In this document: in pieces, positions 1-11,599 of the stretch
Position numbering within the stretch: the first letter of the stretch is position 1
How the letters are laid out: each line of letters opens with the position of its first letter
Assembly: GCA_964017185.1 (NCBI GenBank)
Contig: OZ024878.1
Span: 16,885,851-16,949,850 of the forward strand
Origin: Rugalucina vietnamica
Lineage: Eukaryota > Mollusca > Bivalvia > Lucinida > Lucinidae
Reading direction: 5' to 3'
Length of the DNA stretch: 64,000 nucleotides
Position numbers and translations under genes: made by a program
The notes under the pieces: generated by a model
The model's database searches: none
The model's input: the letters and a program-made list of their open reading frames with translations, nothing else
Told to the model about the DNA's origin: nothing

Positions 1-331
1 AATTCGGCATCTTTGAGAGGCATGTTCCTATATGCACCGACCGTGGATCGAACTCGCAAGCTCTTTGTTGCAAAGTGAATATCTGGTAGATAACTTTAGC
101 CATGTTAGCAGGGCTTTATAAACCATATTGTAAAGTGCATACATTTCTAATTTGGCCGTTAAATTCACATTCTTGTTGAACACCCAAGTTAACAATTTTT
201 CAGTCACGTCGGACGGAGCCACAGCTTCCTGGGTATTCATCAGTACTGTGGGTAGTTAGTTTGTCTTGATAAACGACACAACACGGTGCCTCGTATGGGG
301 ATCGAACTAAGCACCTCTCGATTCGGTGTCC
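1..331 (-). repeat. tRNA-like (SINE-type) repeat, copy 1, cut at window edge
   Basis: This matches 27905-28260 and 51480-51810 closely. On the minus strand a pol III B-box-like string TAGTTCGATCC lies at 299-309, and a second tRNA-like segment (B-box-like GAGTTCGATCC) lies near 49-59. The copy stops abruptly at about 331, where a fragment of the hairpin MITE family 3 begins, so the A-box side is lost. Two tRNA-like segments about 250 bp apart on one strand suggest a tRNA-derived SINE, possibly with a dimeric head, or two tRNA pseudogenes carried in one repeat. No reading frame here is conserved between copies. Confidence 0.55.
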
Positions 332-372
332 AATCAGGAAAACATGTCCGTGAAATGTATTCTCCCTTAAAC
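332..372 (+). repeat. MITE family 3, terminal fragment
   Basis: About 40 bp matching the CATCAGGAAAACATGTCCGT end of the hairpin MITE described at 7945-8213. It replaces the rest of the tRNA-like repeat, so it marks an insertion followed by deletion. Confidence 0.6.
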
Positions 373-375
373 AAT

Positions 376-1190
376 AGACTGTAAGTGCAGAACCGATTTA
401 AATATTTAAGCTGCTTCATCCATGCAACGAATGTATGGCCACATATAGTTATTAATATTTGCACACTGAAAGACACTAGAGTTGAAATTCAAATATTTTG
501 CATTTCGATTCAACGAAAACATTGACAGGAAACATTGACATGCCAACAAACTATGCTCTAAAATGGTTAAAATTAAGCAGTGGTCAACAAATGACACAAT
601 CAAAAAGAAATTCCAGCTCCCAGAACAGAAAATCTTAATCAGGTACTTATATAATGACTAAACAAGAAAAGATATGACACAAGTGTCATATCAATAGCCT
701 CAATTTTCTATCGCAGTCTATAACGTATAAGACAAACCGCGCACCGAGCGTGTGGAAAAATATGCCGCAAATTCAAACAATGTATTTCCATAGACATAGA
801 GATACCTTGATTCAACAAACATCAGAAGCACGTCGGAGACACGTAACAAATGCGATTAATACATACGTGGTTTGTCAGAAAAGTTCGTGTACACCATTTA
901 TATTTTCAACAGAAAAATGAATATATCTGCTTTCGCAAAAGTATTTTATAAGCAAATATACAAGAAATTTTATTGAAATCTGACAAAAACACGTCATCTA
1001 CAGCCTTTTCCCTGCACTTCCGAACCGAGTGCGGGGCAAAGGTCAACGTCTCTATATGACGTTACTTGACATTTTAAGCCGCCAGCGCGTTATACATTTG
1101 TTTCAGGGTGTTTTTTTTTTAAAGAAAAGACCCTTGTCTATCAACATTTTTATGTCTGTGTATCCAGCTGTCAAATGCAGATACGCCGTA
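376..1190. other. No feature recognised
   Basis: AT-rich sequence with no conserved frame, no clear inverted repeat and no match that I can see elsewhere in the window. Confidence 0.5.
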
Positions 1191-2427
1191 CACTCCCGCC
1201 CGCGTAATTGTACTCCATTTACGCGTATTACGCGAGTATTACGTGAGTATTACGTGCGTAAGGCCAATTACGCGCATTTACGCGTAACATGCGCATATTT
1301 ACGCGTAACATATCTCATTAATATTCATAAGCAGAGATAAATGCGTCGATGCGCGTAAGGCTCAGTCATTACGCGTATGAAGTATCGCCCAATCAGACTG
1401 GCAATACGTTTACGCGTATTTACACGTATCATACGCGTAATGACAAGGAGTATAAAAGCTAAAGTACTTAACGGTTGATTTTATTATTCAATCGAAAATA
1501 AAGAATGTGCAAGTTTTATGGATTTTATTGATATGTCGTGATCGTGAAAATGGCGTGACTTTATTCTAGTTATTGTCAAATTGTTTTATGTTTACATGGG
1601 GTTTAAAGTTTACAGATTCAAGAAGCATAAAACTTACCCAATAATCGTCATCATGTCAACATTCAGCCTTCAACTGGAGTGAAAATTCATGCGTGACTAA
1701 GTGACTTTCACCTGTAGGTAACCATGTTCAGTTCTGTTCATTTTTTTTTTTCATTGTCGTTTAGTTCCCCCTCCATTTTTAGAGGCACCACCGTACGGTA
1801 TACGGCATGTTAGATTTTCGCTTGTTTTTCTCCCACGTCTCTTTCTTATTTATTGATATTCAATTATTATTTAACAGAACTCGAATGTTTTCTTCTTCAA
1901 AATAAAATCCACAAGCAAATATAACAGAAACTTGGTGTTCGTTCAGCTACCGATCTGGGGATGAAGCTTTAAAAATATTTCTCACGGATGTTATTTCGTA
2001 CTCATGAAGTGTTCGAGCCCTTAATACTGCAGGTCTTAGTTTGAAAAAGATAAGATATTGTTTTGGTCTAAAGCAAAGTCCAGAATTTTGCTTTAACCAT
2101 AAAATTTCAAGATTGTTGGCTCATTCATTACGCGTATATTACGCGTATTTTTTACGTAAGACTGTTTTAATCTCGATTGGTTAGAACAATACGTATACAT
2201 AAGCATATATACTTCAAATACGCGTAATGACTTGCTTTACTAATTCACCGCTCATTGGTTAAAGTCATTACGCGTAATGTATGCGCATTACGCGTATCAT
2301 ACGCGTAAGAACAATTGAATTTTGACTGGCTATTGACACATACGCGTATAAAATAGGTGCGTATTACGCGAGTATTACTCGCGTATGTTACGCGCATTCA
2401 ATGAGTACAATTACGCGGGCGGGAGTG
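1191..2427. mobile_element. TA-flanked DNA element with 25-bp perfect TIRs and TACGCGTA clusters
   Basis: The two ends, 1191-1215 and 2403-2427, are perfect 25-bp inverted repeats beginning CACTCCCGCCCGCG. TA sits immediately outside both, the expected target duplication for a TA-inserting element. Inside, the palindromic octamer TACGCGTA occurs 13 times by eye, six within the first ~250 bp and seven within the last ~310 bp, and none in the middle (about 1450-2120). These CpG-rich clusters contrast with the AT-rich surroundings and resemble subterminal transposase-binding repeats of DNA transposons. TATAAAA strings lie near 1451 and 2346, next to the clusters. The 1237-bp length and lack of a long frame say non-autonomous. 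The superfamily is not certain; TA targets fit Tc1/mariner-like enzymes best. I see no second copy here. Confidence 0.8.
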
Positions 2428-2430
2428 TAC

Positions 2431-2850
2431 CAATTCTCGCAAAATTGTTCATCCACCTGTTGAACATGTGTAACAATTTCTTGCGGCGAGCCTGCCAGAC
2501 AAGTGATCTTCCTTTTATCATCATAGGTGGACTTCTGAGAAGCTGAAAATCGTCTGTGCCACAACTACTGTGAACTAAATAGTAACTGACAGACCGATGA
2601 CGTTTCTGTTGTTTGTAACATTTTCATCGTATCTGTGGGTGATTTCCTTAACGAAACATACAATCGGCGTCGGCTGTTCTCCGACGTCAAATTACGCCAT
2701 TATTTCAAACAGATTTTTCGGTCTGTTTCTGATTTTTTTTTCACATAAATCAAACAACACTGCCGCCAAGTCGGAATCTTTCTGAAACTGAAGTCAGTGT
2801 TATATGGTTTTAGGACGAAATATTTTGATGTTATAACATATTTAAGTGCC
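2431..2850. other. No feature recognised
   Basis: The 62-codon frame at 2597-2785 has no recognisable domain and no support from a second copy. Confidence 0.5.
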
Positions 2851-2980
2851 GTTTGACAGGGAAAAAACACAATATGAAAATCGTCACATTTTGTTGACGT
2901 TTTGGCACCTGTCCCGTTTGACAGGGAAAAAACACAATATGAAAATCGTCACATTTTGTTGACGTTTTGGCACCTGTCCC
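2851..2980. repeat. Two-unit 65-bp tandem repeat
   Basis: Two head-to-tail 65-bp units start at 2851 and 2916, each beginning GTTTGACAGGGAAAAAACAC. They are essentially identical, so the duplication is recent. A short echo of the unit end (GTGTCCCGTG) follows at 2981. Confidence 0.85.
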
Positions 2981-3960
2981 GTGTCCCGTGTAATATTTAA
3001 CGTGTTGATACTTCAAATTGAAACAAATTCCTCAAATGTGCTCATAAGCTATTGCTGCTTATATTTATACAAAAACAAAATAACTTAAACGACAGCACTT
3101 TACTTTTCCTGCTAGATAAGGTGTCCACAAACCTCGTACATGTGCGTTCTGTATGCTTGGTGTACGTTAAAGTATTTTAAGCATGCAGCATGCTTAAAGC
3201 TCGACGTGTCTCGGGTATGTGTCTTATACGAATAAGTTCAACACGCATTACATTAAACGTTTGATACGCGCCTATACTATATTGTGTGCTTAACATAACT
3301 GTACAAAAGTACATGCAATCCAAAGTTTTCAGCATGCTGAGATTATTATACGACCTGTACACACCTTAGACACACGCTAATCATTTGTGACTGCTAATTC
3401 ACCATAGAGACTATGGGCCCCCCTCCCATTGGGGCCTAAAGAAATATATATAGGCTACTTGTGCCTCCAGGTAAAGCTAAGTACATTGCTGACTGACCGT
3501 CTGATTACTGGTTAACCGCGCTTGTCTGAGCCTGCCGAGGAAACATTTCAAGTCAAACCATCCATACGTAAAAGCCTTTTGGGTCTTAGTTGGATAGTTA
3601 CATTTCAAGCACTTGTTGGATGTGATGACATCCTCATTTTGGGTAAAAGTCCTGTAAAATGGAGGCAACATCCCAACATGACCTTAGCTGTTGACTGGGA
3701 CGTAAAGCATCAATTAAAACAAACAAATCACGCCAAGAGGTTGCAAAAGTGGTCGGAGATTTCTCCATACTTCCATGTTGTGGTTTTACTAGATTCTAGT
3801 AATTGATTAGCCGTAAGTCCTATACTATAGGTAATTAAAGTTTAAGAAGCAAATTTTCTTATTCAGCGTGTTGAGATTTTTTTCATACGCCAGGGTCGCG
3901 TTTGTCTTGTACGTTAATGTTTGACTGACTTTTCAAGATTGACGTGTATGTATGGGTATG
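2981..3960. other. No gene recognised
   Basis: Contains a small imperfect palindrome of AGCATGC words around 3180-3200. The 94-codon frame at 3522-3806 overlaps a 64-codon frame on the other strand and has no recognisable domain. Confidence 0.45.
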
Positions 3961-3971
3961 GGTATATACTT

Positions 3972-4430
3972 AGAGGATATTTTACTTTTTTGAATTGAAT
4001 ACCAAATATATTTAATCGAGTGTGTTGATTTTGTACATTTTTCCCATTGAAGAGGCAGGCGGTGAAAATGCAAAACAAAAAAAATATTGAAAACACAAAT
4101 ATTTTTGGTACACTCTTCCTTACGTTCTAAATAAAAAAAATAAGAACATGAACACCAATACTTTATGTTATTTCGTAAATAACTGAGTCAAAGGCGTTAG
4201 AATTTCTGACGTGAAACACTTTTTAATGACGTCAAGTGAATGGAAACGTCAGAAGTTATCAGAAATTTACAGTTAAAATATCGGCTGATATCAATCACTT
4301 GTGAAAATCATCAGATATCTCAACATACACTTTACATAATTTACACCTATGTAATACATTTATCTTTTTTGCCATTGAAGATACGGTTAAACATCATTTC
4401 AAAATCCAATATTAAATTTTGATAATGCAA
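3972..4430 (+). repeat. MITE family 4 copy (TGACGTCA-containing)
   Basis: Shares AGAGGATATT-type ends, a GAATACCAAATA segment, a CACCGCCTGCC-type segment and a TGACGTCA octamer (4227-4234) with the inverted copy at about 11600-12132 and, more distantly, with 38307-38796. The central hairpin present in those copies is missing here. Right boundary is approximate. Confidence 0.55.
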
Positions 4431-4559
4431 CATTCATCTGTCTGGGCCTACCAGTTATCGCCAGAACTGAACAACTTTTTTCAGCGTTCTGCAAAATAGA
4501 CTCCATAAAAAAGGAAGAATTAAAACGAATGAAGAAAGAAAAGAAACTTATTATGATAA

Positions 4560-4560
<1 letters not shown>

Positions 4561-4596
<36 letters not shown>
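4561..4596. repeat. Poly(A) tract, 36 A
   Basis: An uninterrupted run of 36 A, followed by TAAATAAATT. On the minus strand it is a T-rich tail directly downstream of the tRNA-like fragment at 4604-4660. Confidence 0.95.
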
Positions 4597-4598
<2 letters not shown>

Positions 4599-4603
4599 AA
4601 TAA

Positions 4604-4660
4604 ATTGGCGGATACGCGGCGAGATTCGAACCTGTAAGAGTCTGATTAATGGGGCCGACA
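4604..4660 (-). other. tRNA 3'-half-like fragment
   Basis: Read on the minus strand this contains GGTTCGAATCTC (4621-4632), a good T-loop/B-box match, followed by a GC-rich acceptor-like GCCGCGTATCCGCCA. A matching 5' acceptor arm and D arm are not found, so this is a tRNA-derived fragment or SINE head remnant rather than a working tRNA. Confidence 0.45.
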
Positions 4661-4689
4661 GAATTCTAACGGCATTACTCATGTAATTA

Positions 4690-5904
4690 TTAATATTTAT
4701 GGTCTATAAATAATAATCTAAAAATAGTTGTCATTATCGGCTGTTTTCCCGTTATCAGGTTTTTTATGTTATATGTAGATATATTCGGAATAGGAACCAG
4801 TGCCATGCTTAATTGATACCGTATCATTTTCCCGCCCTTGGTTACTAGAAGAGAAAAGAGAATCAGGCTATCTCGGCTTCATTCGTACCTTCAGGGTTAT
4901 CATAAAAAAAACTATTGAAGTGACCAAGGCAGCGTAGCGCTAAATACAAACCGCGACGAACTATTATTATTATGAAGAACAGGCAGGCACTACAGGCATA
5001 ATCAATGATAGAAATCATGTCTTAAGCATGTCGTTTATAGATTAGAAACCGAAATAACAATTTGTATCGAAATAATTGGGGACGAATATGCCTAAGGCTT
5101 GCAAAGACCGCAGACTGATGACCGCCGACCGAATCACTACCCATGGCCTCTAAGCATTATTTTTAATTTGAAACGTTAGTAACTTTCAAACTTTTAAGTG
5201 TCCCAGTTGACAAAACAATCGATTTACTTTTTGTATGTCTACAGCTTTACATCCTAAAATAATCATATTGACGAATAAACAATCTTTTAAAACCGGACTT
5301 CTTTTTTTCTCGGATGGATATCTATATGGGCCTTTTACATTACAGTTATAGCTATAGAATAATACATTGAAGGGTTGAGGCTATAAAGAGAACATATCGT
5401 AAGCCGAGTGAGTAGCTATTTCCAAATAGTTATACGGACTTAATTAAATATATGAAAATGAACATAATATGCAAACAGCATATCTACATACAGATAAACA
5501 TGCATGCAATGAACAGAAGAACTTTCCTGTAGGCTATATACATACATGTATAAATTGTAAAATATACATATATATTGTATAATGTAGATAAGTCTTGACT
5601 TACAATAAAGTGGACGCAACGTCATGGGCGTGACAGCCAATGACAATTAATGCCATGCTATATGGGCAATATATCGGATATCTACATACAAATAATAAGA
5701 AGCTGACCATTAATTGGGTTCTTGAATATCCGTTCTGACACCGTGAGTGATTTATTCTGAGCAAAAGTAGACTCTTACGGTCCTTCCAGAATCTGGAGAC
5801 AAATACTCTGACGACTGTGTCGAATAAACGCCCTGAAGTCATTTCACAGATAATTCCTTGTGCTAGCTCATTTAGCTTCATTGAAATAAGCAATAAAACT
5901 TAAC
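4690..5904. other. No gene recognised
   Basis: The longest frame, 97 codons on the minus strand (5600-5893), has no recognisable motif and no second copy. Confidence 0.5.
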
Positions 5905-6050
5905 GGTTTCTAGTCGGACACGTTCTTCGTCGCCGGTTTATAAAGGGACACTAATGAGGATTCAGTACCCAAAATTGCGCAATATGGCCCATGCCTCCTC
6001 CCTTTGAACGTTGTCATTTTTTCTAAAGGATCTTACATTTATATTTTATT
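5905..6050 (-). repeat. Family F repeat, partial copy
   Basis: Matches 32785-32988 and 46360-46520 (shared words include GCCGGTTT, AAGGGNNACTNATG, CCCTTTGAA and TTATATTTTATT). It abuts MITE family 1 at 6053. It is the most diverged of the copies that share this half of the repeat. Confidence 0.6.
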
Positions 6051-6052
6051 TT

Positions 6053-6285
6053 AGCCACCTCATGGGAAAACCAACAATCTGCATAGGCGAAAACAAAGAC
6101 GCAGATCAGCTTCGCGGTAACCGCGAAGCTGATCAGCGCCTTTGTTTTCGCTACTTGGATAGTACAATTGCTCTTCTACTTAAATCCGAAATTTCAAGCT
6201 TCTAGCTCTTTTCTGTGCTTGTACAGGCCGGTTTGTGTCAGACCTGTTCGGAAACCACATTGTTGGTTTTCCCACGAGGCGGCTC
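6053..6285 (+). repeat. MITE family 1, copy 1 (internal hairpin)
   Basis: About 230 bp with imperfect TIRs of the form GAGCCGCCTCATGAGAAAAC. Near one end is a ~60-bp perfect-looking hairpin (about 6089-6151) built from GGCGCAGATCAGCTTCGCGG and its complement. The rest of the unit, about 6160-6285, carries a word similar to ACAGGCCGGTTTGTGTCAGA in every full copy. Nine copies lie in this window. It has no coding capacity, and the transposase family that moved it is unknown. Confidence 0.85.
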
Positions 6286-6347
6286 ATTTGTTATAACGAT
6301 CAGAGACGCGCCATACACGGCTGGTGAAGAAACAGGCTCAACGACTG

Positions 6348-6561
6348 CATCAGGAAAATATGTCCGTGAAATGTATACCCCTTATACCCCACTTCTATAT
6401 AGTGAAAATGGGGTATGCAAGGGTTTACCTATTGTTCTTATTTTTGCTCCAAAACATACATGTAGATTGTGGGTGCTCGTTATCCATTTTTCTAGTGAAA
6501 TTTTAAAATTTCACAAATGAAACAAAATCCCTGTTTATTGCATGGGCAAGTTTTTGTAATG
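6348..6561 (+). repeat. MITE family 3 copy lacking its hairpin
   Basis: Begins CATCAGGAAAATATGTCC and ends TGGGCAAGTTTTTGTAATG, both family ends. The central inverted repeat (GTTAGAACCGCCTCG and complement) has been lost near 6485, consistent with hairpin deletion. Confidence 0.75.
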
Positions 6562-6990
6562 GGTTACTAACATTTTACAACAAAATAAAAAAGAGATTGA
6601 ATATTTATGTTTTCTGAGAAGCCTTGAATAGTTATGTAAATGGTCATTTCTACATGGACTTGAGTGAAGCTAGCTGACGTTTATTGCATGTCCATTCTTG
6701 TGGCATATTGTCGAGAACTTATTAGCCCTCCCAAGGCCCTAATCGATCGAACGGGAACACGACTTTTCTTTTCCCTTCGGCCCATAAATCTTCTTTTTAA
6801 ATGTTCATAAGCACATACACTGTAATTGTAGTACGGCTAAGTGTTTTCTCAGATTATATACATTAAGAATGGTTTTGCGACTTCACAATGGAGTTTAAGT
6901 ACTTGTGTCTGACCATATCATAGATAATTCCATTCGGTCAGACAAATTGTTTGGCAGCATTCAAATTTTACAGTAATATATCTGTATATT
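6562..6990. other. No feature recognised
   Basis: AT-rich, without repeats shared with the rest of the window that I can see. Confidence 0.5.
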
Positions 6991-7170
6991 AGCCGCCGCA
7001 TTGGAAAACCAACAATCTGCATAGGCGAAAATAAAGGCGCAGATCAGCTTCGCAGTAATTTCGAAATACAAAATTTCCAGCCTCTAACCATGTTTTGTGA
7101 CTGTACAGCCCGGTTTGTGTCAGACCTGGTCGGAAATCCCCATTTTTTGGTTTTCTCACGCATAGACTCA
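6991..7170 (+). repeat. MITE family 1, copy 2, hairpin-deleted
   Basis: Both ends of family 1 are present, but the second arm of the hairpin is gone: the sequence runs from CAGCTTCGCAGTAA straight into the post-hairpin segment. Length is ~180 bp instead of ~230. Confidence 0.75.
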
Positions 7171-7254
7171 TATGTTCTACACTTGTAAACCGTGGTGGAG
7201 ATATTTAAGCTGCTTCATCCATTGCAACACCAACAGAAATATCAACATAAATTG

Positions 7255-7370
7255 TGAGAACACGTTAGAACCGCCTCGCCGAGGCATAAGTATAGCCCTG
7301 CAAACCCCAGTTTTGCTATATAAAAGTGGAGTATAAGGGGGTATACATTTCACGGAATGTTTTCCTGATG
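7255..7370 (-). repeat. MITE family 3, partial copy
   Basis: Reverse orientation. It holds the hairpin start (GTTAGAACCGCCTCGCCGAG), the segment with two runs of four C, and the CATCAGGAAAAC terminus at 7370. The other terminal half is absent. Confidence 0.75.
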
Positions 7371-7920
7371 CACCGCAGTACTTTTACGCCCTTTAAGTCT
7401 TACCTTAACTGAGCTTTTGAGTCGTTTTTAGTTTGCCTAAGTCACAAATATTAATGTATCCAGTTTTTTTTTTTTTTGTATGCCTGAAACAAAAATATAG
7501 ATAATAAAGTAATTTCAGCCTCGTTGAAAGTAATCTTAACGCGCTATTATATAATAAGCATGCCCATTAAATGCGTTGGCGCATACACGATTATCATAAG
7601 AATTAAACAAATATCCTTCTTTGCATTGTTTCGATCGTAAATAAAAAAAATATCTGGATACCTCTTAGGGCAATCGTGATATAATAAAAAGAGATTTCGA
7701 CTATTACGAGATCTTTTAAACTGACATAAGGAATCTAAAGAAAGCGGTGTAATTTGAAGATGTATAAGGGACAGTTGCAATACTCCAATTCAGAACATAC
7801 AATTTAGAAAATGAATCTAAACCAAGCATATTTGACTTTTATCTGGGAATACTCAATTCGCACAGAACCGACATGCAAAATGCAATCTGTACATTATTGA
7901 TGGTCTACATGTAAGATCAT
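7371..7920. other. No gene recognised
   Basis: Contains a run of 15 T near 7466-7480; otherwise featureless AT-rich DNA. Confidence 0.45.
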
Positions 7921-7944
7921 GTGCAGGCAAGCTCCTATCTGAAA

Positions 7945-8213
7945 CATCAGGAAAACATGTCCGTGTGTTGAATACCCCCTTAAACCCCACTTTTATATAG
8001 TAAAACTGGGGTATGCCTATTTTTCTTATTTTTGCTCCAAAACATAAATTGTGGGTACTCGTTAGAACCGCCTCGACGAGGCGGTTCTAACGTGTACCCA
8101 AAATCTATGTTTTGAGCAAAAATAAGAAAAAGATCAAATTTGTTCAGTTGAAAATTTTCAATTTTTAAAGCTAAAAAAATCTCTGTTTATTGCATGGGCA
8201 AGTTTTCGTAATG
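7945..8213 (+). repeat. MITE family 3, best full copy
   Basis: About 270 bp. The ends CATCAGGAAAACATGTCC and, on the opposite strand, CATTACGAAAACTTGCCC form an imperfect 18-bp TIR. The centre is an inverted repeat around GTTAGAACCGCCTCG/CGAGGCGGTTCTAAC, flanked by pairing words (TTGCTCCAAAACATA and AATCTATGTTTTGAGCAAA). A 25-bp direct repeat with one mismatch surrounds the insertion (7921-7945 and 8213-8237), far longer than a usual target duplication. Confidence 0.85.
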
Positions 8214-8239
8214 TGCAGGCAAGCTCCGATCTGAAACAG

Positions 8240-10870
8240 GTTCACTGAGTATATATTTTGCAAAGTGCTATATCGTGATTCTTGCAACTTTGCCCTGCTC
8301 GTTACACCCCCAGAAAGCAGTTATAATGATGGTCATGTAGGAGGACGATCACCTACTATACAGTCAGACATAAGTTAATCATCACTAGAATATTTTCCGG
8401 GAATAAACAGTGCACCTTTCAGGTCAGAAATATTTGCTTTGATATTTGTGATATTTGCTATATGGGTGATAATATAAAGCAGACCCTGATTAAATTAACA
8501 TTAAGGTAAACAACGAGGCTTTGTTTATGCAGGCATACCCCAACATAATCCGAATTCACTGTTTTATTATTCATTTCACGCTGCTTTGCACCCTTAACTT
8601 TAACCTAGAAATGTTTTGAACTTTGAACTTCTTTGTTTCTTTGTCCTTTAAGAAGTTATAGAACAAATCTGGCTTGAGTGCAACTCTGCCAACTTTTGGC
8701 AACTCAAGCACTTTGCATGAATCCAAGATGGCCGCCGGGAATCAGTGAAATTTTCTAATTGCCAAAAAGTGTAAGCTGATAATGTCATGTTTTGACCCTT
8801 CCAACACCATAATCAATCTGAAAAATTCAGACAGATAATCTCGAACTCATGAAAAGTTATGGAAGTTTAAAGAATGGCATGTTACATAGTGAAAACGTCG
8901 TGTTTAAGAAACAAGTAAATAACTTTCCCTGCATCTGCCTGTAACTGCCATAAACATATGCGGATCGGTGAAACAACATCTAATTGCATACCCCCGAAAT
9001 AGGGGTAGGCGTATTCAGGACACCATAGAACTTAAGCGACAAGGTCAAATGCAATACTGAAAGGCCTAACAAATCAGGGATAGACGCGAATTAAAGACCC
9101 TTACAAACTAAATGTTATTTTTGCAAAAATTTTACTTGTAAACCACCTTAGTTTAGAAAAAGATAAGGGTGATGCTTAACATACGTCTTAACATATTTTG
9201 TGGTTGGCATAACTATATCATGCGAGATATTAATCAACAACCTAGCTAATATATAGCTATATGCGTAATAGCGTCTAGACACACATTGTACACTTATCCC
9301 ATTTAAGAGCCAGCTTAGATGATCCACTTTCTCCGAACCCAAGTTAGACTGATACATATACAGTGTAACTGCATATTCGGTTTGTATCAAGAATGATAGG
9401 CCAAAGTCAGGACATACATGTATATCTGTGATTAAAATCATTTGAACTCTGTCGCGGCTCTAGCATTGAATGATCAAATGTTCGTCTCAGAAACTTATTT
9501 GCAGACATTGTCGTATAAAATTACACCAGGGGTTGTTATACAGACGGTATTTAGTGATCTAATGTGGAGTGCATTTCAGTCTAAAAGTCAACCTATGGGA
9601 TTTATGAGACCTTCTGGGACAAGTTTGTTTTTTGTTGAACATGCATTATAATAATCTCCATTGCATGTGACTGATAGCATTCTGAAGCAGCGAGGCAAAG
9701 CTTATTGGACAAAAAATATATGACCACGCAATTATTCTATATCCCTTCTCCGATAAAACCCAACTGTCATATAGTGATACGCATTTCTGCTGTGTCATTA
9801 AAAGTGGTGTACCATTAACTAAAAATGTCAACATACGACAATTTAAGAAGAAACTAGTAAAATGTTTGTTACTTGGTCCAAATATAGAAGCAATAAATTT
9901 TATGAAAATGCAGCCAGCAGTTATTTCTTGAATGTAGTATTATTCCACAGAGTATCATGTGCACATTTTATTACAGTTCATTTAAATTCAGGCCTACAAA
10001 ATACATGCAAATCTACCAGTTGGAGGCCAAGTAATGTAAAGTACTTCTAAACTTTGTGTGAATAACCGTTCGGAACAAAACCTTTATTCTTGTTTTTCAG
10101 AAATCACATGTCTTAATCTAAAGATTGAGGAATTGAAATTCGCTTAATGATATTAAGTGTGCATTACTGTCAAAGTAAATGTTAGCTTGCAAGCGTTAAA
10201 GTAATAACATTTGAACGCTTATGTTGGCTTTGACCCATTTCGGACAACAGATGATAATAAGCGACAATGGACAATAAGCGGTTCCGTATAGGTACATTTG
10301 TTTTTAAGCGCAAAATATTCTGCTCTTATTCTTGTCATGAGCCTTGCCTGTCAGAACAATCTGTTGCGACGAAATACCAGGATTCTCTTTCAAGTAAACA
10401 AGCGTGGCTAGTCTCGAAATAATGGTCTGCTACCGTCAGAATTTAATAGGCACATAAAACTCATGAGAGATGATACTCATGAGAGGGTGCTGCAATATGA
10501 AAAGATAAAATTTTAGGTATAACTACTCACACAATTATATGAAGAATTTTGCAGTTATATATATTAGTACCAAAATTATATCCAAACAATACAACACTAT
10601 AATACAAGTTGCAAACTGACAAAACTGCACCCAAGTCGTATGTACATGTATATAAGCCGTTTATCGAATAATGGCCCTTTGCATCTGGTCTTCATAGATT
10701 CTATCATTATCAAAATAATGCTGTATAGCTTTTGCTTTTCGTAGCTTCACTTTAGGTATTATACCTCGAAGCATTTGCAAAACTCAGTGTTATGAAAATA
10801 CGTCGTTATAAGCAGGATTACCAGATTCGTTGCCTGTGCCGTGTCACCACTGCCCGGCACAAATAGACAT
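8240..10870. other. Long stretch without recognised genes
   Basis: No frame above 97 codons and no duplicated block. An AAGATGGCCGCC string at about 8727-8738 resembles a YY1-type site but stands alone. I see no conserved frame, tRNA or repeat family member here. Confidence 0.45.
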
Positions 10871-11100
10871 GAGCCGCGTGATGAGAAAACTAACAATGTG
10901 GTTTTGAATAGGTCCGACACAAACTGGTCTGTACCGTCACAGATTTCTCAAACTTGAAATTTTGTATTTAGAACGTAGAGGAATTGTTCTGTCTGTGTTG
11001 CGAAATCAAAGGCTCTGATCAGCATCGCTGTTACCGCGAAGCTGATCTGCGTCTTTGTATTCGCATATGCAGATTTTTGGTTTTCTCATGATGCGGCCAC
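10871..11100 (-). repeat. MITE family 1, copy 3
   Basis: Reverse orientation: the hairpin (around 11005-11065) lies near the right end. Ends are GAGCCGCGTGATGAGAAAAC and GGTTTTCTCATGATGCGGCC. ACAT on the left and ACATGA on the right may be a short target duplication. Confidence 0.8.
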
Positions 11101-11599
11101 ATGATTATGTACAATGAGCCTCATCGCAAAAACTATGGATACAGCGTGCTCGCCGATAAATCCGTGTGCCAACATGGTATAATATTGGGATGAGGATTCA
11201 AGAAATTCAGCGATCAAGTGGACAAGGAGTCCGATCAGAGTGAATTAGAAATTACACACTTTTTTTTTAAGTCTGAGTCAGTATTATAACAAATTAATGC
11301 GTGCGAATGTTTTCTGATAATGTGGCACATACTCTATTCTTACGGGGTGCGATAAAATAGACCATGCCTCAATAAAATTGTAACGTATCGATTAAAATTT
11401 ATACCTGATTAAGAAAATTTAAAGCTCCATATTATTTAACTAAATCAAAAATAGCACAAATGACATAATTATTCAGTGCACCCATACAAATACAATGTAA
11501 GTACAAAAATACAAATATGCTACAATTGAGACGCAACATCACAAAACAAAATAAGTATGCTTCAGGTAAACGTTTTAAAGAACTAACTTATTTCATACT

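Noticed and set aside
3522-3806. 94-codon frame as a gene
   Set aside because: Overlaps an open frame on the other strand, lacks any recognised motif, and has no second copy to test constraint.
4604-4660. Functional tRNA gene
   Set aside because: Only the T-arm and 3' acceptor side are recognisable; the 5' half does not fold to match.
5440-5893. Overlapping minus-strand frames as one split gene
   Set aside because: Frames overlap in different phases without a shared motif or plausible splice signals that I could defend.
8723-8743. YY1-type promoter element (AAGATGGCCGCC)
   Set aside because: Single isolated match with no adjacent transcription unit.
9148-9651. Pair of divergent frames (97 and 69 codons) as a gene pair
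   Set aside because: Length is within chance for this composition, with no domains, no splice context and no conservation visible.
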